The notes under the pieces: model-generated
Seen by the model: the letters and a program-made list of their open reading frames with translations, nothing else
Told to the model about the DNA's origin: nothing
Databases searched by the model: none
Translations under genes and position numbers: made by a program
Part shown: one piece after another, positions 1 to 11,809 of the stretch
Numbering within the stretch: the stretch's first letter is position 1
How the letters are laid out: each line of letters opens with the position of its first letter
Assembly: GCA_963978545.1 (NCBI GenBank)
Contig: OZ021727.1
Coordinates: 92,086,262 to 92,150,261, forward strand
Length of the DNA: 64,000 bases
Reading direction: 5' to 3'
From: Linyphia triangularis
Taxonomy: Eukaryota; Arthropoda; Arachnida; Araneae; Linyphiidae

Positions 1-243
1 TACAAAAATGCAACTCAGACTTGCTATCCCCGCGTGTCCGCCACTTATCCTCATTATATCAGAATTTTTTGACATATTTGTATTACACATGCACCAACTT
101 GTAACTGTTTTGGTAGAATATACTTTATAAAAAAATTTATACAGACATGATGTCTGAAAACAAATTTTTTAAGGTCCTTAAAAACATTAATAAGGTCCTT
201 AAAAGTCATTGATTTTCATTCTGTGATTTGAGTGGGAACCCTG
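1..243 (+). mobile_element. CAGGGTTCCCAC-type MITE, right end (copy 1)
   Basis: This is the right part of the same element seen complete at 40296-40720. It ends GAGTGGGAACCCTG at 243, and its left end is beyond the window. It lies in a MED16 intron or downstream of the visible exons. Confidence 0.8.
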
Positions 244-690
244 ATTTAACAACAATGGCTCGTTAAACTCTATACAAGAAGGCAAGTGCACCAAGGGTGA
301 AATCTTAAATACAATCACACATTATTTTACGTATTTTAAGCAAGACCTAGTGGTGCTTGCTGACGTTTGACTTAAATTTAAATAAAAGAATAAACACAGG
401 GATTAAATTTCTAGTTGCATTGATACGTATAAGAAATAAGCATTGCTTCCCATTTTAATAAAAATTAACCTTAAATCATATCTTCTTGTCATTGCAGCTA
501 GTAGAAACACAAAATAAAATTAGTCACCCTTTGAGCATTCCCTAGTTAATAACAAATCCTATTTTGGCAATCGACTTGGAATTCCCGACTCTTATATTTA
601 TTTCAAATTAAAAAATTGACAGATGACTGTTACGAGTTGTATAATTGGTAACTGTTACAAAAATCTGTTCAAAACACAAAAAGTAATCTG

Positions 691-722
<32 letters not shown>

Positions 723-1004
723 ATTACTGATATAGCTTTAAAGGAAAAGAAAATAATATGTATTAGAGCAACTCACAAAATTGACAATTTATAAATCTTA
801 TCTGTTTAAAAAGTGGAGCATAGTATATTTTTTAATTTAAAATGTCCAATGCATACAATTATTTATAAATGGTCTTAAAAGAAATATAGAGAGATTAATG
901 CTAATAAAGAGCTCAATTAATTAAAATGTGTGATATTATAACCATGGAATTTTTTATTGTAAAAAGTGGTTTGTGATACGAAAAAAGCAAAATAAAAGGA
1001 TTAC

Positions 1005-1076
1005 CAGAAGCTGTGATAACAACAGCATCAGCCGCTTCTCGTAGGATAAATTTCAAATGAGTTACTTTGGTGTATG
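1005..1076 (-). CDS. MED16: MED16 coding exon 9 (last in window)
   Basis: This is a 72-nt exon, acceptor GTCATAG and donor GTAATC. It encodes AYTKVTHLKFILREAADAVV, matching human FPAITHLKFLARDMSEQVL. It ends with one leftover base, so at least one further exon must lie beyond the left edge; I found none in bases 1-1004. Confidence 0.9.
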
Positions 1077-4000
1077 CTATGACAAAAACAAAATTTGTAT
1101 GAGAAAAAGTTTCAGCATAAAAAATATGTTGAAACAACGAAAAAAGAATACTTGTATATAACACAAATGTTATGAAAATATACAAAAAAAAACAAGTGAA
1201 TACAACACATCTCAATTATATTTAATATCCTTACAAATAACACAAACAAATATTATAAAAATTATTAAATATACCTTGTTTCTCCCCAGGAGAACAGTTC
1301 GCATGACAATTCAAATAAAAACTTGAAAAGGGATGGCATGTCACAAAACATTCACCTATATACATATATAAAAAGAATCAATGCATTGTATAAAACTAAT
1401 ATAATATTTTATACAAAATCTTTAAACAATAACACAAGTTACTTATACAAACTAATTATCAGTCAATTATCTTTTTTAATTCAAAAGTAATAATAGGCCA
1501 AATATGAGAATTTTCACAGTAAATGCAATTTATGCATATTGAGCCTCTTTAAAATGCAATTTTCAAACTTATATAAAAAGACACCAAAATGAATCTAGAA
1601 GCTTTTTAAATGTCTTTTTTCCAGTGGCGAGAAAAAGAAAGAAAAAAAAATTAAGAATGATCCATTTTAAGATGAATGGTTCTGAAAAAGTTTCACATTT
1701 TATACATCCCCATTTTGGGTATAAAGCTTTTTAAACCAAGTATGAATAAAAAAGGAAATATACCACTTGGACTTGCACTATTCAGTCATACGTTCATAGT
1801 CTACCAACTGACTATATATTAGTATCTCAAATGTGTTTAATATTGATTTAACTATCTAGAAAATTTACAGATGCATGTTTTGTTTTTCCTACTTTGACGA
1901 TTATTTTTGAAATATTTATTATGAATTGAATTGTGTATGTACCATTTCCATAAATAATAGAAAATTTTAAACACAGAAACCAAATATCAGCTTATTATCT
2001 ATTTTGGTTTGTGAGTTATTTTTGAAAATTCTTTAGCAAGCTGTTGAGACTTTGTGAAGTGATCTTCACTAAAACAAATACCCAGCATAGTTACATATTA
2101 AGCTGACACTTTCCTAAAGTTTGTCTAGGAGTTGTTTTAAAATTTGGTGAAAGTTTCATCAAAATTTAAGATGGCCAAGTTGAAACCATATAAAAATTTA
2201 TTCCACTATACATGGAATGGCACTCCTGTGTAATTCAACTTTTAATGTTTTGGGTGGATAGACAGATTAAGTGTGATAAGATTTCAGCAGGGTTCCCACT
2301 CAAATCACCGAATGAAAGTCAATGACTTTTAAGGACCTAATTAATATTTTTAAGGACCTATGAAAATTTGTTTTCAGGCATTATGTATGTATTTAAACTT
2401 TTAATAAAGTATATTCTATCAAAAAAGTTACAAGTTGGTGGATGCGTAATACAAATATGTCGGAAAATTCCTATAAGGTGCAGATAAGTGGCAGTCACGA
2501 AGGAACAGCAAGTCCGAGTTGTATTTTTATGAATTTTGCAGCTGGACAACATCTGTAAAAATTAAGGACTTTTAAGGACATTAAGCATTTTCAAGGCCTT
2601 GAAAACAAGTTCAAAAATATTAAGCACTTTTAATGACTTTCTATGACCGTGGGAACCCCTGTTTCAGTTTATTGCATCCAAATGATACAGAATACTAAAG
2701 CAAGTATTACTGAAAATTAATCATAATTTTACCTTTCTCAACTTTCAATCCTACTTTATAACAATGCACAGATGATTGCACCAAGCCATCTGTGGTTACA
2801 ACTAAAAAATCTCCACCTGAAAAATAGTGGTTAGATTATAGTGAAAAGACTTTTAAAAAATTCACAGGATCATGGTATTTAGAAACATCTTATTTACTTT
2901 TAGCATAGCACAGATCTACAGCTTTAATTTTATTTCTGAACTGCCCCAAAGGCTTGGCTGCAGTAATTCTTCCTCCATCTGACTGAAGAATCATAACAAA
3001 AACCTAGAAACAAAATGAATGCTATTTAAAATGTTTAGTTTGCAAAATAATAATTGTAAGCAGATGCTACATTTCATTATAGTCAGAGAGGCGACTGCAA
3101 TTTTTGGACCCCATCGAACATCATTCTGAAATTTTTATAGAAATTGGAGAAAAGTGAGTAGATTAAGAATCCACTGGTCTGCCGTGGCGAAAATGGCAGA
3201 AACTGATCAAAAATCGACTTTGAATGAGTTGAACTAAAATCCGATTGCCAAATATGTTATAACTTGCCAAAAAGAGAACAAACTTTTTCGTCTGGTAACC
3301 CACTGCATTTGATTTTCAATGAGAAAAAGCGCAAATGATTTTGATCTCTGGCCCAGAAAATTTGTATCTTTTAAAAGTAAGCCAAATTGGCGACATCAGT
3401 TACGTCATCAGTGACGTAATGTTTATTGCCAACTTGGCTCTCTTTTAATGGATGTAAGTAGACCGTCGCCAGATATCTCAATCGTCTGCAACCTTCTTAA
3501 TTGAAAATTAAAGGATGAGGGTTACCAAATAAAAAAAAAAATGCTCATTATTTGGCAAGTAATGGCTCATTTGGATTTAGTTCAACTTATTAAAAGTCGA
3601 TTTTTGACCAGTTTTGGCCATTTTTGCCACAGCAGACCAGTGGATTCGTAATCTACTTACTTTTCTCTAATTTCTATAAAAATTTCAGAATGATGTTCGA
3701 TGGGGTCCAAAAATTCCAGTCGCCTCTCAGTCTATTATGTAGTAAAACCACAGTTTATGTTTTAATCACAGTTTTTTAAAGCTACTTTCAAATTGCTGAA
3801 ATTTCGGTCAGAAAGCTGATTCTGCCGACTATGTTTGTACCATGTCAGAAACACAGACAGACATTGCATTTTATATAATAGTAAAAATAGATACATAATA
3901 TACAAAGCAAAATATAGTACTGTGCCACTGGTTGTTATTGCAATAAGTCCTTCGATAGGCTTGCTCCCAAACTGCTTGACAGACGGATTGAACCGAATGA

Positions 4001-7000
4001 AGGAGTACTTCTCCAGGTACATTGGGCTATCTTTTTTGTCCATGTTTAAAGCAATCTGAAAAACAATAAATCAATTAAAATAAAATAAGACTTGTGCTAC
4101 AAAAGAACTAATTCACTTAACTTTGACAATGGACATAACAGTAGAGAACGATTGCCATTAAAATACTCATGATATGGTCATCAAGCTGCTAAAAAATTAA
4201 ACTTTGATAGTGTTTTTTAAATTAATATTGTGATACAGCCAAACCTCGTTAATGCAAAATCCCATTTAACACGAAGTAAGAGCAATTATCCCTACTTAAA
4301 ACTTAACATTAATTTATTCATTTAACATGAAATTCGGTTAGTGCGAACGATTTCAACGGCCCCATCAACTTCCCGTCAACGGGATTTGACTGTATTTTAT
4401 AAAAGTCTTACTATTGAATTTGCTATGCTAGCTTATGTTTCAGTGGAATACGATGTTAGTTAACAAACATACATGTTAGTTTTTCCTTTAAAATTAATAT
4501 TGATATTATTGCATTAATACAATTGCATCAATATTATTGCACGATACAATGAGAAACTTGCACAAGTGAGGAAAATGAATATTTTTTATATTTTCTAATG
4601 TTATCCAATGAATATGTTTGAGCAGTGCAATTATTTTTTATCTTTATGATTTCAATTAATCGAAAATCGAGTTTGAAATCAAAGGAAAAGTCACGAGACC
4701 AAAAACGCATAAAAACCGTGACGTAGTTACGTATAGATTCCGTCAAAAATCAGAGGAGGAACTTTGTCTAAAACAAGTTTTAGACTGGTTCATCATCTGC
4801 ACATTGATGTCACACGCAAAAGTAGCTTTTTCCCACCAAATCACTAAGTGAAAAACTAAATATTTTTTTTAAATATCTATCCAAGCTCAAATTTTTGAAA
4901 GAATTGTATTGTTTTTCATGATTTTTTCTTTACTTTGATTTAAAAATAAAACCAAAAAACGTGAAAGTTCCTCATTATATTGATATTATGGCATAATACA
5001 ATTGCATTTAAAGGAGTTAGGTTCTATACAAATTAATCTTTCCAGGAGTCACAAGGCCCTGGGAAAATAAAACACATTTCCAGAAGAAAATTCCGAAAGA
5101 ATTGTTAACTTCTAAGTGAAGTTCTACAATGAATGTGCAGTTATGCCCTGTTATACATGGAGTTTTTCAAGAAATCTCTACAAAACAGTTAAACTGCAGC
5201 TTTCAGTTTGTTCAATATCTGATGAAATTAGAAATTATCACACACAAATTGTAGTTATGTTTTGCATTTACCTTCTTTCCATTGTGAAACCAAGCTGCAG
5301 TGAGAATATATTCATCAAACACAGTGCTAGTAATTTCTGCCCAGTCATTCAAAATGTAGTCCTAAAATAAAATAAAAAAATATGAACACTAAAACAATTT
5401 AAAATCAGGCAAAATAAGAGCATTCTGCTATTCAACTTGTAAAAATTTCAACTTGGCAACCACTTTTTTGCCATTAAACCAATTTATGCACATTAAATAT
5501 AAAATAATATTTATTTAAAATATTTTAAAGATTATTAAAAAAAAATTATAATACATTTTTTATAGTTTTTATTTACAAAATACATATCATACATTTTCAT
5601 TCAACTTATTTGGATAACAAAAGTATAAAATTACAAGTACAAATTATTGTATGAAAGGAAACATTTTTGGACACATAAAATTTGGATTCAGGCAAAATAT
5701 TTTCAACTTGAAATAAAACTGAACATTTATTTCTCTATTATACTTATAATTGTATAGTAAACAAAGTACTTTAAAATGGGATGTCAGATATGTTTTTTCA
5801 TATTAACCTATATCTAGTTATTTCAGACACTGGCCTCAATCTTTAAATAATGTTGTAAACAATATCTACACTTACTTTTTTTACTTCATGCACTCAAATG
5901 TTTTCATCAAGCAGCTGAGTTTTTTCTAAAATTATACATCCCATGAACAAAAATGGAACAACTTTAGTGTTTAACTGGGTGTAAAGAGCAAAAAAAAAAA
6001 GATAAAAATATCCTGATGTTGCAGAAGGAAATAAACACTAAAGCCAAAGGATATTCTAATTAATCAGAAAATACTTAAGTTATTTATTGATTCGGAACAC
6101 ATTTAGAAGGAAAACTTCAGGACAGCGAATTATATTATAAAAGAAAAAGTAGAATAATCCGTTTGAAGTAGTAATTTTTTTTTTATTGTTTTAGTCTTTT
6201 TGAAACTGGAAAAACACTTTAATTGCCTGTATATATATATTTAAAAAAAAATTCTAATTCCCTGATACTTCCAAATATGTTGATTTCTTTGATGATTGCC
6301 TTATTATAAAACACCTTCTTTAAGTAAAATTTATGTAAAAAAAACGTCTTTAAATTATGTACACCAAGTATAAAAAGAGATTATGAAGCAAAACACATTG
6401 GATCCAAATTTTATTTAAAATGACTCAAAGTAGAAAATATGCCAATATAAAAAAAAAAAAAAAAAAAAAAAAAACATTCCATTACGTTAATAATATATAT
6501 TTCCTTTCTCATTTCGTTCAGATGGCACAGTTCTCAGCAGAGTTCATACTCAATCTATGATAGTAAAATTGAGGAGTTACTAAGGAGTTTTTCAGGAGTA
6601 AAGGGCTATAAATTGAGGAGTTAACAGGGAAAATTCTGACAAGACTAATAATATAGTTTTCCCAGGTTGTCGAGAATTGTCTGATTTTGGGACTATCTGA
6701 AAGCTTTCTCTTTGCGGCTGTAGTGACGAAGTGCATGAGCAGTACACTCTGAAGTACGTAAAGATTTTCGGACTTCCGAGACGTTTTATCGAGTAAAAAA
6801 AACGCCACTTTTAGGTTTTACTAATTTTTTTACCCTTCAATGATTATTTTTAAGGAGATAAAAGAAATATCAGGAGTAGAAACACAATTTTCAGGAGTTA
6901 TAAGGACCCTCAAAAAAAAAAAAATTTCAGGAGTTTTTCAGAAAGCGTGCGAACCCTGTCTCAGGAACTAATTCTAATGCAGGATGACTCAATAATCGCA

Positions 7001-10000
7001 TTTTGTGTCCCTTTCAGTTTAGGCATTTCTCCCCACCAGAGGCATTACGAGGGGATTGTTCCAACTTTCTTAGGACCTCAGTTGGATCCCAACAACCAGG
7101 ACTTTCCATCATGTACACCATGCTTATTGATGCAACATTTGCATCATTAAATTTTCTGAAAATTTATGGACAAGGCTAGTAGAGCAACTCAAGGAATGAT
7201 AAGCAGGACAAAATGGGTTTTTTTTTTTAACAAAGATCAATTTATTCAAATTAGAATTTTTTGTTAAGATGAATAGCTGTCCTTAACCTTCTGAGAGTCA
7301 TGGGCGTGTATATACGTCCTTTGATCCCCAATTTTTCCAGCAATACACAACCTTGGTAAATTTATAAATAAAATGTAAAATAAAATATTTTTTAAATCTT
7401 TTTATTAGGATGATAGTTTAAAACCTACTTAAAACAAAATAAATAAAAAATTTAAAAAAATTATATACTTGAATCAGATATATAATTTAAAAATTATTGC
7501 AGGGAAAACAACTGTATAATTTCGCCAATTCCCTTGACCCTCAGAGGGTTCAAAAGGATATTTGGTATTAGCATGTTCACCATATTCTATAGCATGTTTA
7601 CTTCTTTATTTTGAATTACACTGAAAAAAAAGTATACCTACTCTCATTCCCCAAACTTGAATACAACCCACTGCATCTGCAATTAACAACTTAGTAGCAC
7701 TGATGTCCCATTCTACACACGTTATATCTTCACTGTGGCTGAGCACTCTGAAAATGAAAACATTAGAATTTTTTTATTTTTTTTTACATAAAAGTGTTGA
7801 AGAAAAAAGAGAAATTAAGAAGCATTTCCTAAACACAATATCAGACAAAATTTCGATTTAAAACACAGATTAATTTTTACCAGATTTAACTTGGATCAGC
7901 TATATGATAAAAATGAAAAGAGAAAAGAATACGCAGCCTGATTAATTTTTAAAATGTTACTTCTTAAAGGCTCAAAACTGAATCCATAAGGTAGGACAAC
8001 TATTAAAAACGAGTAAAAATGTGTATAATTTTTTTTTAAATAAATTTTCTAAAAGTTTTTACATTTAATTTTTAGCAATTGGTGTAAATACATTTCTATA
8101 ATTGTATCAGTGGAGTATCCAGAGGGAGCTGCTGCCGCCTAACCTGCCCGAAAATCGAGGGAAAAATTAAGTTAAATTTCTAATGTTTGAGTTATTTGCA
8201 AATAGTTAACAATATCCATGTTTCACAAACTTTCCAAGTTAGTAATTTTTATCTCCCATGACTAAACCTTAAAGGCAGTTTATAATCTGGTACCAATTAA
8301 CATAGACAGCGCCAAATTATTTGCCATAGAAAATCTGGTAAAATTTTATGAAAGTGATTTGCCTTTTTTCAAGTCATCATAAAAGCAGAATAGGAAATAA
8401 GAAAGATAAAATGGAGCTCTATCCATCATTTAGAAAGGCTTTCTACTGTAATTTAGGCTACCACAGAATATTCCGTAAAAGTATTTCCGAAAAGGTTGCG
8501 CATTCTGTCAGTATCAATCACAATCCCTGAAAGTAGCTTTTCAACTTTACGATCATTAAAATCATATTTAAGAAATTCTTTGAGCAAAAATAAAGTTGAG
8601 CAAACCGACACTTTTGTCACAGAGGTATAAAATATCAGATGACATGGTTCTAGTTAAAATTAAAAAAAAAAAAAGCTTGAAGGCTAGATTTAATATTATA
8701 AACAAGTAATTAGCAAGATGAGTATCTCTTCAACACAACAAACATAAAGTTTACTCTTCGCTTAATGTGTTCTTCATTTATTAAAATGTGCGTAAAAAAA
8801 CCAGTTTTGTTATTTCACTTTCATCAAACATTCAAAAGTCAATAAAGTACTTAAAAAATATAGTAAGGTTATCTCAGCCCCCCCCCAACTATGTGTCTGG
8901 ATGCGCCACTGAGTTGTATATACAATCAACTCGCGATAACTCGAAGTTCAAGGGACTGGTCAAATTCTTCGAGTTATAAGAAGTCACTCGGACGTTATTT
9001 TCTATTCAAGGCATATTTTTGGGACCTCATGAAAACTCTGAAATAAACGAAAATCCGATTTATGAGACTTCGACTTATCGCGAGTTGATTGTAGTAATAA
9101 TTTTACATTTATTTTTTAAATTGTATTTGGCAGGATATAACGATAAAAAAAAAAGCAATAGTTCCTTGAGGAGGGGACAGGTTGACACTTAAAATGGGCC
9201 GTCAGACTGTCCCTGCAATATAGACCTCATGTTTCACAATACCTGTGGGTATTGTTTCTTAACATTGGAAAGAAAAGTGTTGAGTTAACAATTCTCAGTC
9301 CTTACTTGTAAGCCTCCCATGGCATATTCAGATCAGCAACATAAACATGAACTTTTGATATCTTGGCTGTACCATCCTCCAAGTCAGTATTAGAAGTATA
9401 AGCTACAGTATTTCTATTAGAAACTGATATAACAGATTTTCCTTCAGTAATCCTAGAATATAATACTTAATTGTAATAAGAGAATAAAAATAATTGTCCC
9501 GATCATAATTTTTTTTTAAGATACTAATAGAAATTAATTGCATACTTTTATATTATTAGTGATTAATACTCCGATGTATGAACATAAATAGTGGATATTG
9601 TAAACTTTTCAAAAATTATTGAGCACTCTATAGATAGATACTAACTGTTTAGCACAATTAGTTCCTAGGTAAACAAAAATGCAAACATTAAATCGTAAAT
9701 CTTTTAAGTTTTGGCAAAACTTTTTCATTAAATGTATTACACAAGTCTTGCGAAGAAAGTATTTTTGTTGTGGCGACCTCAAATAACAGATAAAGCTTCT
9801 GTGCACTGGAGTACTCTTTTGCACAGCGGTAAAGTATCTGCCTCGAGATCCAATGGTCTCACGATCGAGACCCGTCGCCCACATGAAAGCTGCATACGCT
9901 TTATTGGAATAAAGCGTATGCAGCTTTCATGTGGGCGACGGGTCTCGATCGTGAGACCATTGGATCTCGAGGCAGATACTTTACCGCTGTGCAAAAGAGT

Positions 10001-11809
10001 ACTCCAGTGCACAGAAGCTTTATCTGTTATTTGAGGTCACCACACAGCCTCCTCCCAGCGACGAAGGAGCGATACTGTTGTTCTGATTAACGTCTGATCG
10101 GAGTTGGAGGTTTGGGATGCTAGTTGCATCGTTGTGCCCGCTTGTTGCGGTGTTGCACGCTTGTTGCGTATCTGATCGCTTGTTGCGATGAAGTTTTTCT
10201 TTTCAGAAGCGATGGCAGCATGATTCATTTTAGTCCGGCTGTCACCAATAAAGCGTATGCAGCTTTCGCTGTGGGCGACAAGCCTCGATCCCGAGACCAA
10301 TGGATCTCGAGCTTTACCGTTGTGCAAAAGAGTACTCCAGTGACAGAAGCTTTATATTTTATTACAGAAGCTTTAAGTCACATTGTATTGTGATGCTTTC
10401 TTAGAATGTAAAAATACTGAGTTTTAATGGACCAGAAATATTATTTTTAAGAATTTTAAAATATATTAAAAATAATTAAATATTTTTTTTTAAAGAAACA
10501 AATTAATAATGTATATACTGGGTTCTTTATATAGAAAACATGATAAGTTAAAAAAACAGGTACTCAAAAAGAATTGAAACTACTTGAATGTTTATTGGAC
10601 AGTCAATAAAAATTCAGATTTAATTTCACTGAATGTCCAATAAATACACAAACAATAGAAGTGAGTGATTGATTTTATCCATCCAGTCAGTAACTGCTTA
10701 TTAGGTTCTCACTTTTAGAAATAGGGGGTCACTTTTGGAATGACCTGTATTTGAATAGTACTTAGATAGAATTTATATATATTAAAATATTATTTTAAAA
10801 CAAGCACGTAGATCACTTTGTGAGAAGCAGGCTAACTATTGTTGTAGCAGGCTACAAAGTGAAAATGCCAAGTTAAATTGACTTTCTAATTACATTTTTG
10901 TTCCAAAGGTCAGAAATCAGGTCTGCAAATAGATAACACAAATCGTACAAGTTTCAGATGAGACAAAGGAACAGATGTAGTATAGGACATTTGGCAATTT
11001 TTTTCATTTGGCATTTAGAAAATTCACCAAAATTAAAAACACATTAGATGAAATAAAATTTAAATACAAATAATAAACTGTATTAAAATATAACTTAAAA
11101 TAAAATCTGTTGCCAGAAACAGCATTTATTGGGGGGGAAAATGCCAAATAAAATCACGCCAAAGAAATATCCTATACTACATCTGTACCGAGGCAAACAA
11201 GATAGTTTTCTAATGTCTAGGTATGTTTAATGAAAATGAGTCACATTAAAACATATTTTTTTTGTTTTCAAAATAGAATTCTTCTATTCATAGTCTTACA
11301 TACAAAAAATAAAAATGGCATGATTTCTGAAATCATTTCCGAAACTTTTTAATCAATTATGATAGTTTACACTGGTACATTTAGCATGTTGGAGTCAGTA
11401 ATTATTCTTCCAGACATGGGCTAAAATAAAATCAACTATAAATTTAATAGATCCCAATGAATCAGAAATAAAGGCATCTACTGATGGGTTTAATTACAAA
11501 TAGGTCACTGAAATGGGAGTGGAAAACTGATTTAAAAGTAGGGGGTCATTGTATATAAAAATAAATGTCACTTATTATGAAGCTTATGGTGCTACCTGGG
11601 AAAAGGTAGGTCAACTTAGAGAAAAGAGATACTCTGAATGATGATAAAAATAATAAGACACGAGTTAAATACAAAGTAATTATGATTGTTCGAGCACACC
11701 GGGCCAGGCAGCTGTGTATAATCACAGGAAGAGAAAAATTTACAAACCAATCTGTATTTGTAGATGCAACTGCGGTAATTCTTCGGAGAACAGAATAAAT
11801 GTGATCCAT
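1005..11809 (-). CDS. MED16: Mediator complex subunit 16, 5' part of gene (nine exons)
   Basis: MED16 is a tail-module subunit of the nuclear Mediator complex that links activators to RNA polymerase II. Nine exons encode about 294 residues, all in the N-terminal WD40 propeller. They are 11748-11809, 9306-9452, 7642-7747, 5272-5361, 3921-4055, 2898-3003, 2733-2816, 1275-1355 and 1005-1076, all complement. Phases chain without a break. Motifs that align with my memory of human MED16 include RNTVAYT, DITCVEWD, AAWFHNGKK, FIRFNPSVKQFGSKPIEG and KVTHLKF. The human protein is over 800 residues, so the rest of the propeller and the C-terminal half lie beyond base 1. The gene is divergent from LNPK. 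Its introns carry many transposon copies, but no coding exon is interrupted. Confidence 0.92.
1275..1355 (-). CDS. MED16: MED16 coding exon 8
   Basis: This is an 81-nt exon, acceptor TATATAG and donor GTATAT. It encodes a Cys-rich stretch (ECFVTCHPFSSFYLNCHANC) in the position of human CRIDTEILPSLFMRC. Similarity is modest, but both phases fit exactly and the order is right. Confidence 0.82.
2288..2661 (-). mobile_element. CAGGGTTCCCAC-type MITE (copy 2, inverted)
   Basis: This is a 374-bp copy in reverse orientation. It begins CAGGGTTCCCACTCAAATC and ends GTGGGAACCCCTG. TTTCAG flanks both sides, a 5-6 bp target duplication. Confidence 0.85.
2733..2816 (-). CDS. MED16: MED16 coding exon 7
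   Basis: This is an 84-nt exon, acceptor TTTTCAG and donor GTAAAA. It encodes GDFLVVTTDGLVQSSVHCYK, matching human GNIVVATADGSSASPVQFYK, and keeps the phase of both neighbours. Confidence 0.93.
2898..3003 (-). CDS. MED16: MED16 coding exon 6
   Basis: This is a 106-nt exon, acceptor TTTCTAG and donor GTAAAT. It encodes VFVMILQSDGGRI, then PLGQFRNKIKAVDLCYAK, which aligns with the human segment from VTVSLLKPSG to VALADIAF. It ends with one base (A) of a Ser codon. Confidence 0.9.
3080..3734. mobile_element. Foldback MITE, TAGTC family (copy 1)
   Basis: This is a 655-bp imperfect palindrome: the left half reads as the complement of the right half almost to the centre. Ends are TAGTCAGAGAGGCGACTG and CAGTCGCCTCTCAGTCTA-like, flanked by TTA on both sides (3-bp duplication). 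It has no coding capacity and lies in a MED16 intron. Confidence 0.85.
3921..4055 (-). CDS. MED16: MED16 coding exon 5
   Basis: This is a 135-nt phase 0-0 exon, with a TTTTTCAG acceptor and a GTACTA donor. It carries the best diagnostic block, FIRFNPSVKQFGSKPIEG, followed by a short Ile/Thr-rich strand. The same order occurs in human MED16 (VKFSPSLTLFGGKPMEG). Confidence 0.95.
4236..4392. mobile_element. pogo/Tigger-like MITE
   Basis: This is a 157-bp element flanked by TA. Its ends are CAGCCAAACCTCGTTAA and ACGGGATTTGACTG, near-complementary. It is related to the element at 42589-42704. Confidence 0.7.
4540..4975. mobile_element. MITE related to the 384-bp array
   Basis: This is a single element with inverted ends (about ATGAGAAACTTGCAC on the left, GTGAAAGTTCCTCAT on the right). 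Its left half is the sequence that is tandemly amplified at 28966-31660, and its right half reappears after that array at about 31650-31825. Confidence 0.7.
5272..5361 (-). CDS. MED16: MED16 coding exon 4
   Basis: This is a 90-nt phase 0-0 exon with a TTTTAG acceptor and a GTAAAT donor. Its 30 residues start DYILNDW and end LTAAWFHNGKK, matching human DHLANSW and ALSWLHNGVK. Confidence 0.92.
6538..6958. mobile_element. CAG-ended MITE with 6-bp duplication
   Basis: The left end is CAGAGTTCATAC and the right end is GTGCGAACCCTG, flanked by TCTCAG on both sides. The inside repeats AGGAGTT-type words. The termini resemble the CAGGGTTCCCAC family but the interior is different. Confidence 0.7.
7287..7549. 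mobile_element. piggyBac-like MITE (TTAA target)
   Basis: TTAA at 7283-7286 is followed by CCTTCTGAGAGTCA, and the right end is TGACCCTCAGAGGGTT with a decayed TTAA (TCAA). It is about 260 bp and AT-rich inside. Confidence 0.6.
7642..7747 (-). CDS. MED16: MED16 coding exon 3
   Basis: The exon is 106 nt, with a TTTTCAG acceptor and a GTAGGT donor. It encodes a WD-type repeat with SHSEDITCVEWD and later VGCIQVWGMR, aligned to human HHEAITCLEWD and GQIKCWSM. It enters in phase 2 and leaves in phase 0. Confidence 0.93.
8108..8911. mobile_element. hAT-type non-autonomous element
   Basis: The ends are CAGTGGAGTATCCAGAG and CTGGATGCGCCACTG, with 8-bp flanks AATTGTAT and AGTTGTAT (7 of 8 identical). 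Length is 804 bp. Both the termini and the duplication length fit hAT. It has no transposase. Confidence 0.8.
8923..9091. mobile_element. pogo-like MITE
   Basis: This is a 169-bp foldback element flanked by TA. Its ends are CAATCAACTCGCGATAACTC and a near-complement ending CGCGAGTTGATTG. It sits 11 bp to the right of the hAT element. Confidence 0.8.
9306..9452 (-). CDS. MED16: MED16 coding exon 2
   Basis: The exon has a TTCTAG acceptor and a GTAAG donor and is 147 nt long. It encodes the first propeller strands, with SNRNTVAYT followed by a segment ending DLNMPWEAYK, matching the human stretch around NLIAFT and HPWDLHS. It ends with two bases of a Lys codon that the next exon completes. Confidence 0.92.
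9770..10043. repeat. Near-perfect inverted pair of tRNA-derived SINE units
   Basis: The arms 9770-9905 and 9908-10043 are complementary over 136 bp with one mismatch, around a 2-bp centre. Each arm holds a tRNA-like head with an A-box-like GCACAGCGGTAAAG and a B-box-like GATCGAGACCCG. A reading frame of 77 codons translates to nearly the same peptide on both strands, purely because of the palindrome. Confidence 0.85.
10044..10370 (-). mobile_element. Third SINE-like unit with GCTTGTTGCG repeats
   Basis: From about 10245 to 10365 a diverged copy of the right arm recurs (AAAGCGTATGCAGCTTTC, then GATCTCGAG and the CAAAAGAGTACTCCAGTG end). The preceding 200 bp are GC-rich and hold three GCTTGTTGCG words. 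The whole looks like a SINE body and part of a neighbouring copy. Confidence 0.6.
10955..11195. mobile_element. Small foldback MITE
   Basis: ACAGATGTAGTATAGGACAT on the left is matched by its near-complement ending TCCTATACTACATCTGTAC on the right, about 230 bp apart. There is no coding content. Confidence 0.65.
11748..11809 (-). CDS. MED16: MED16 coding exon 1 (start codon)
   Basis: The ATG is at 11809-11807 and the peptide begins MDHIYSV, comparable to the MDLAYV start of the human protein. The reading frame requires the donor to be GTTTGT at 11747-11746, leaving two bases (TG) that join the G opening exon 2 to make Trp. A second GT (GTAAAT) lies 4 bases further on but would break the frame. 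This start was chosen for its position, its similarity and the phase fit. Confidence 0.75.

Noticed and set aside
9779..10012. Matching 77-codon frames on both strands
   Set aside because: Explained fully by the near-perfect palindrome of SINE units.
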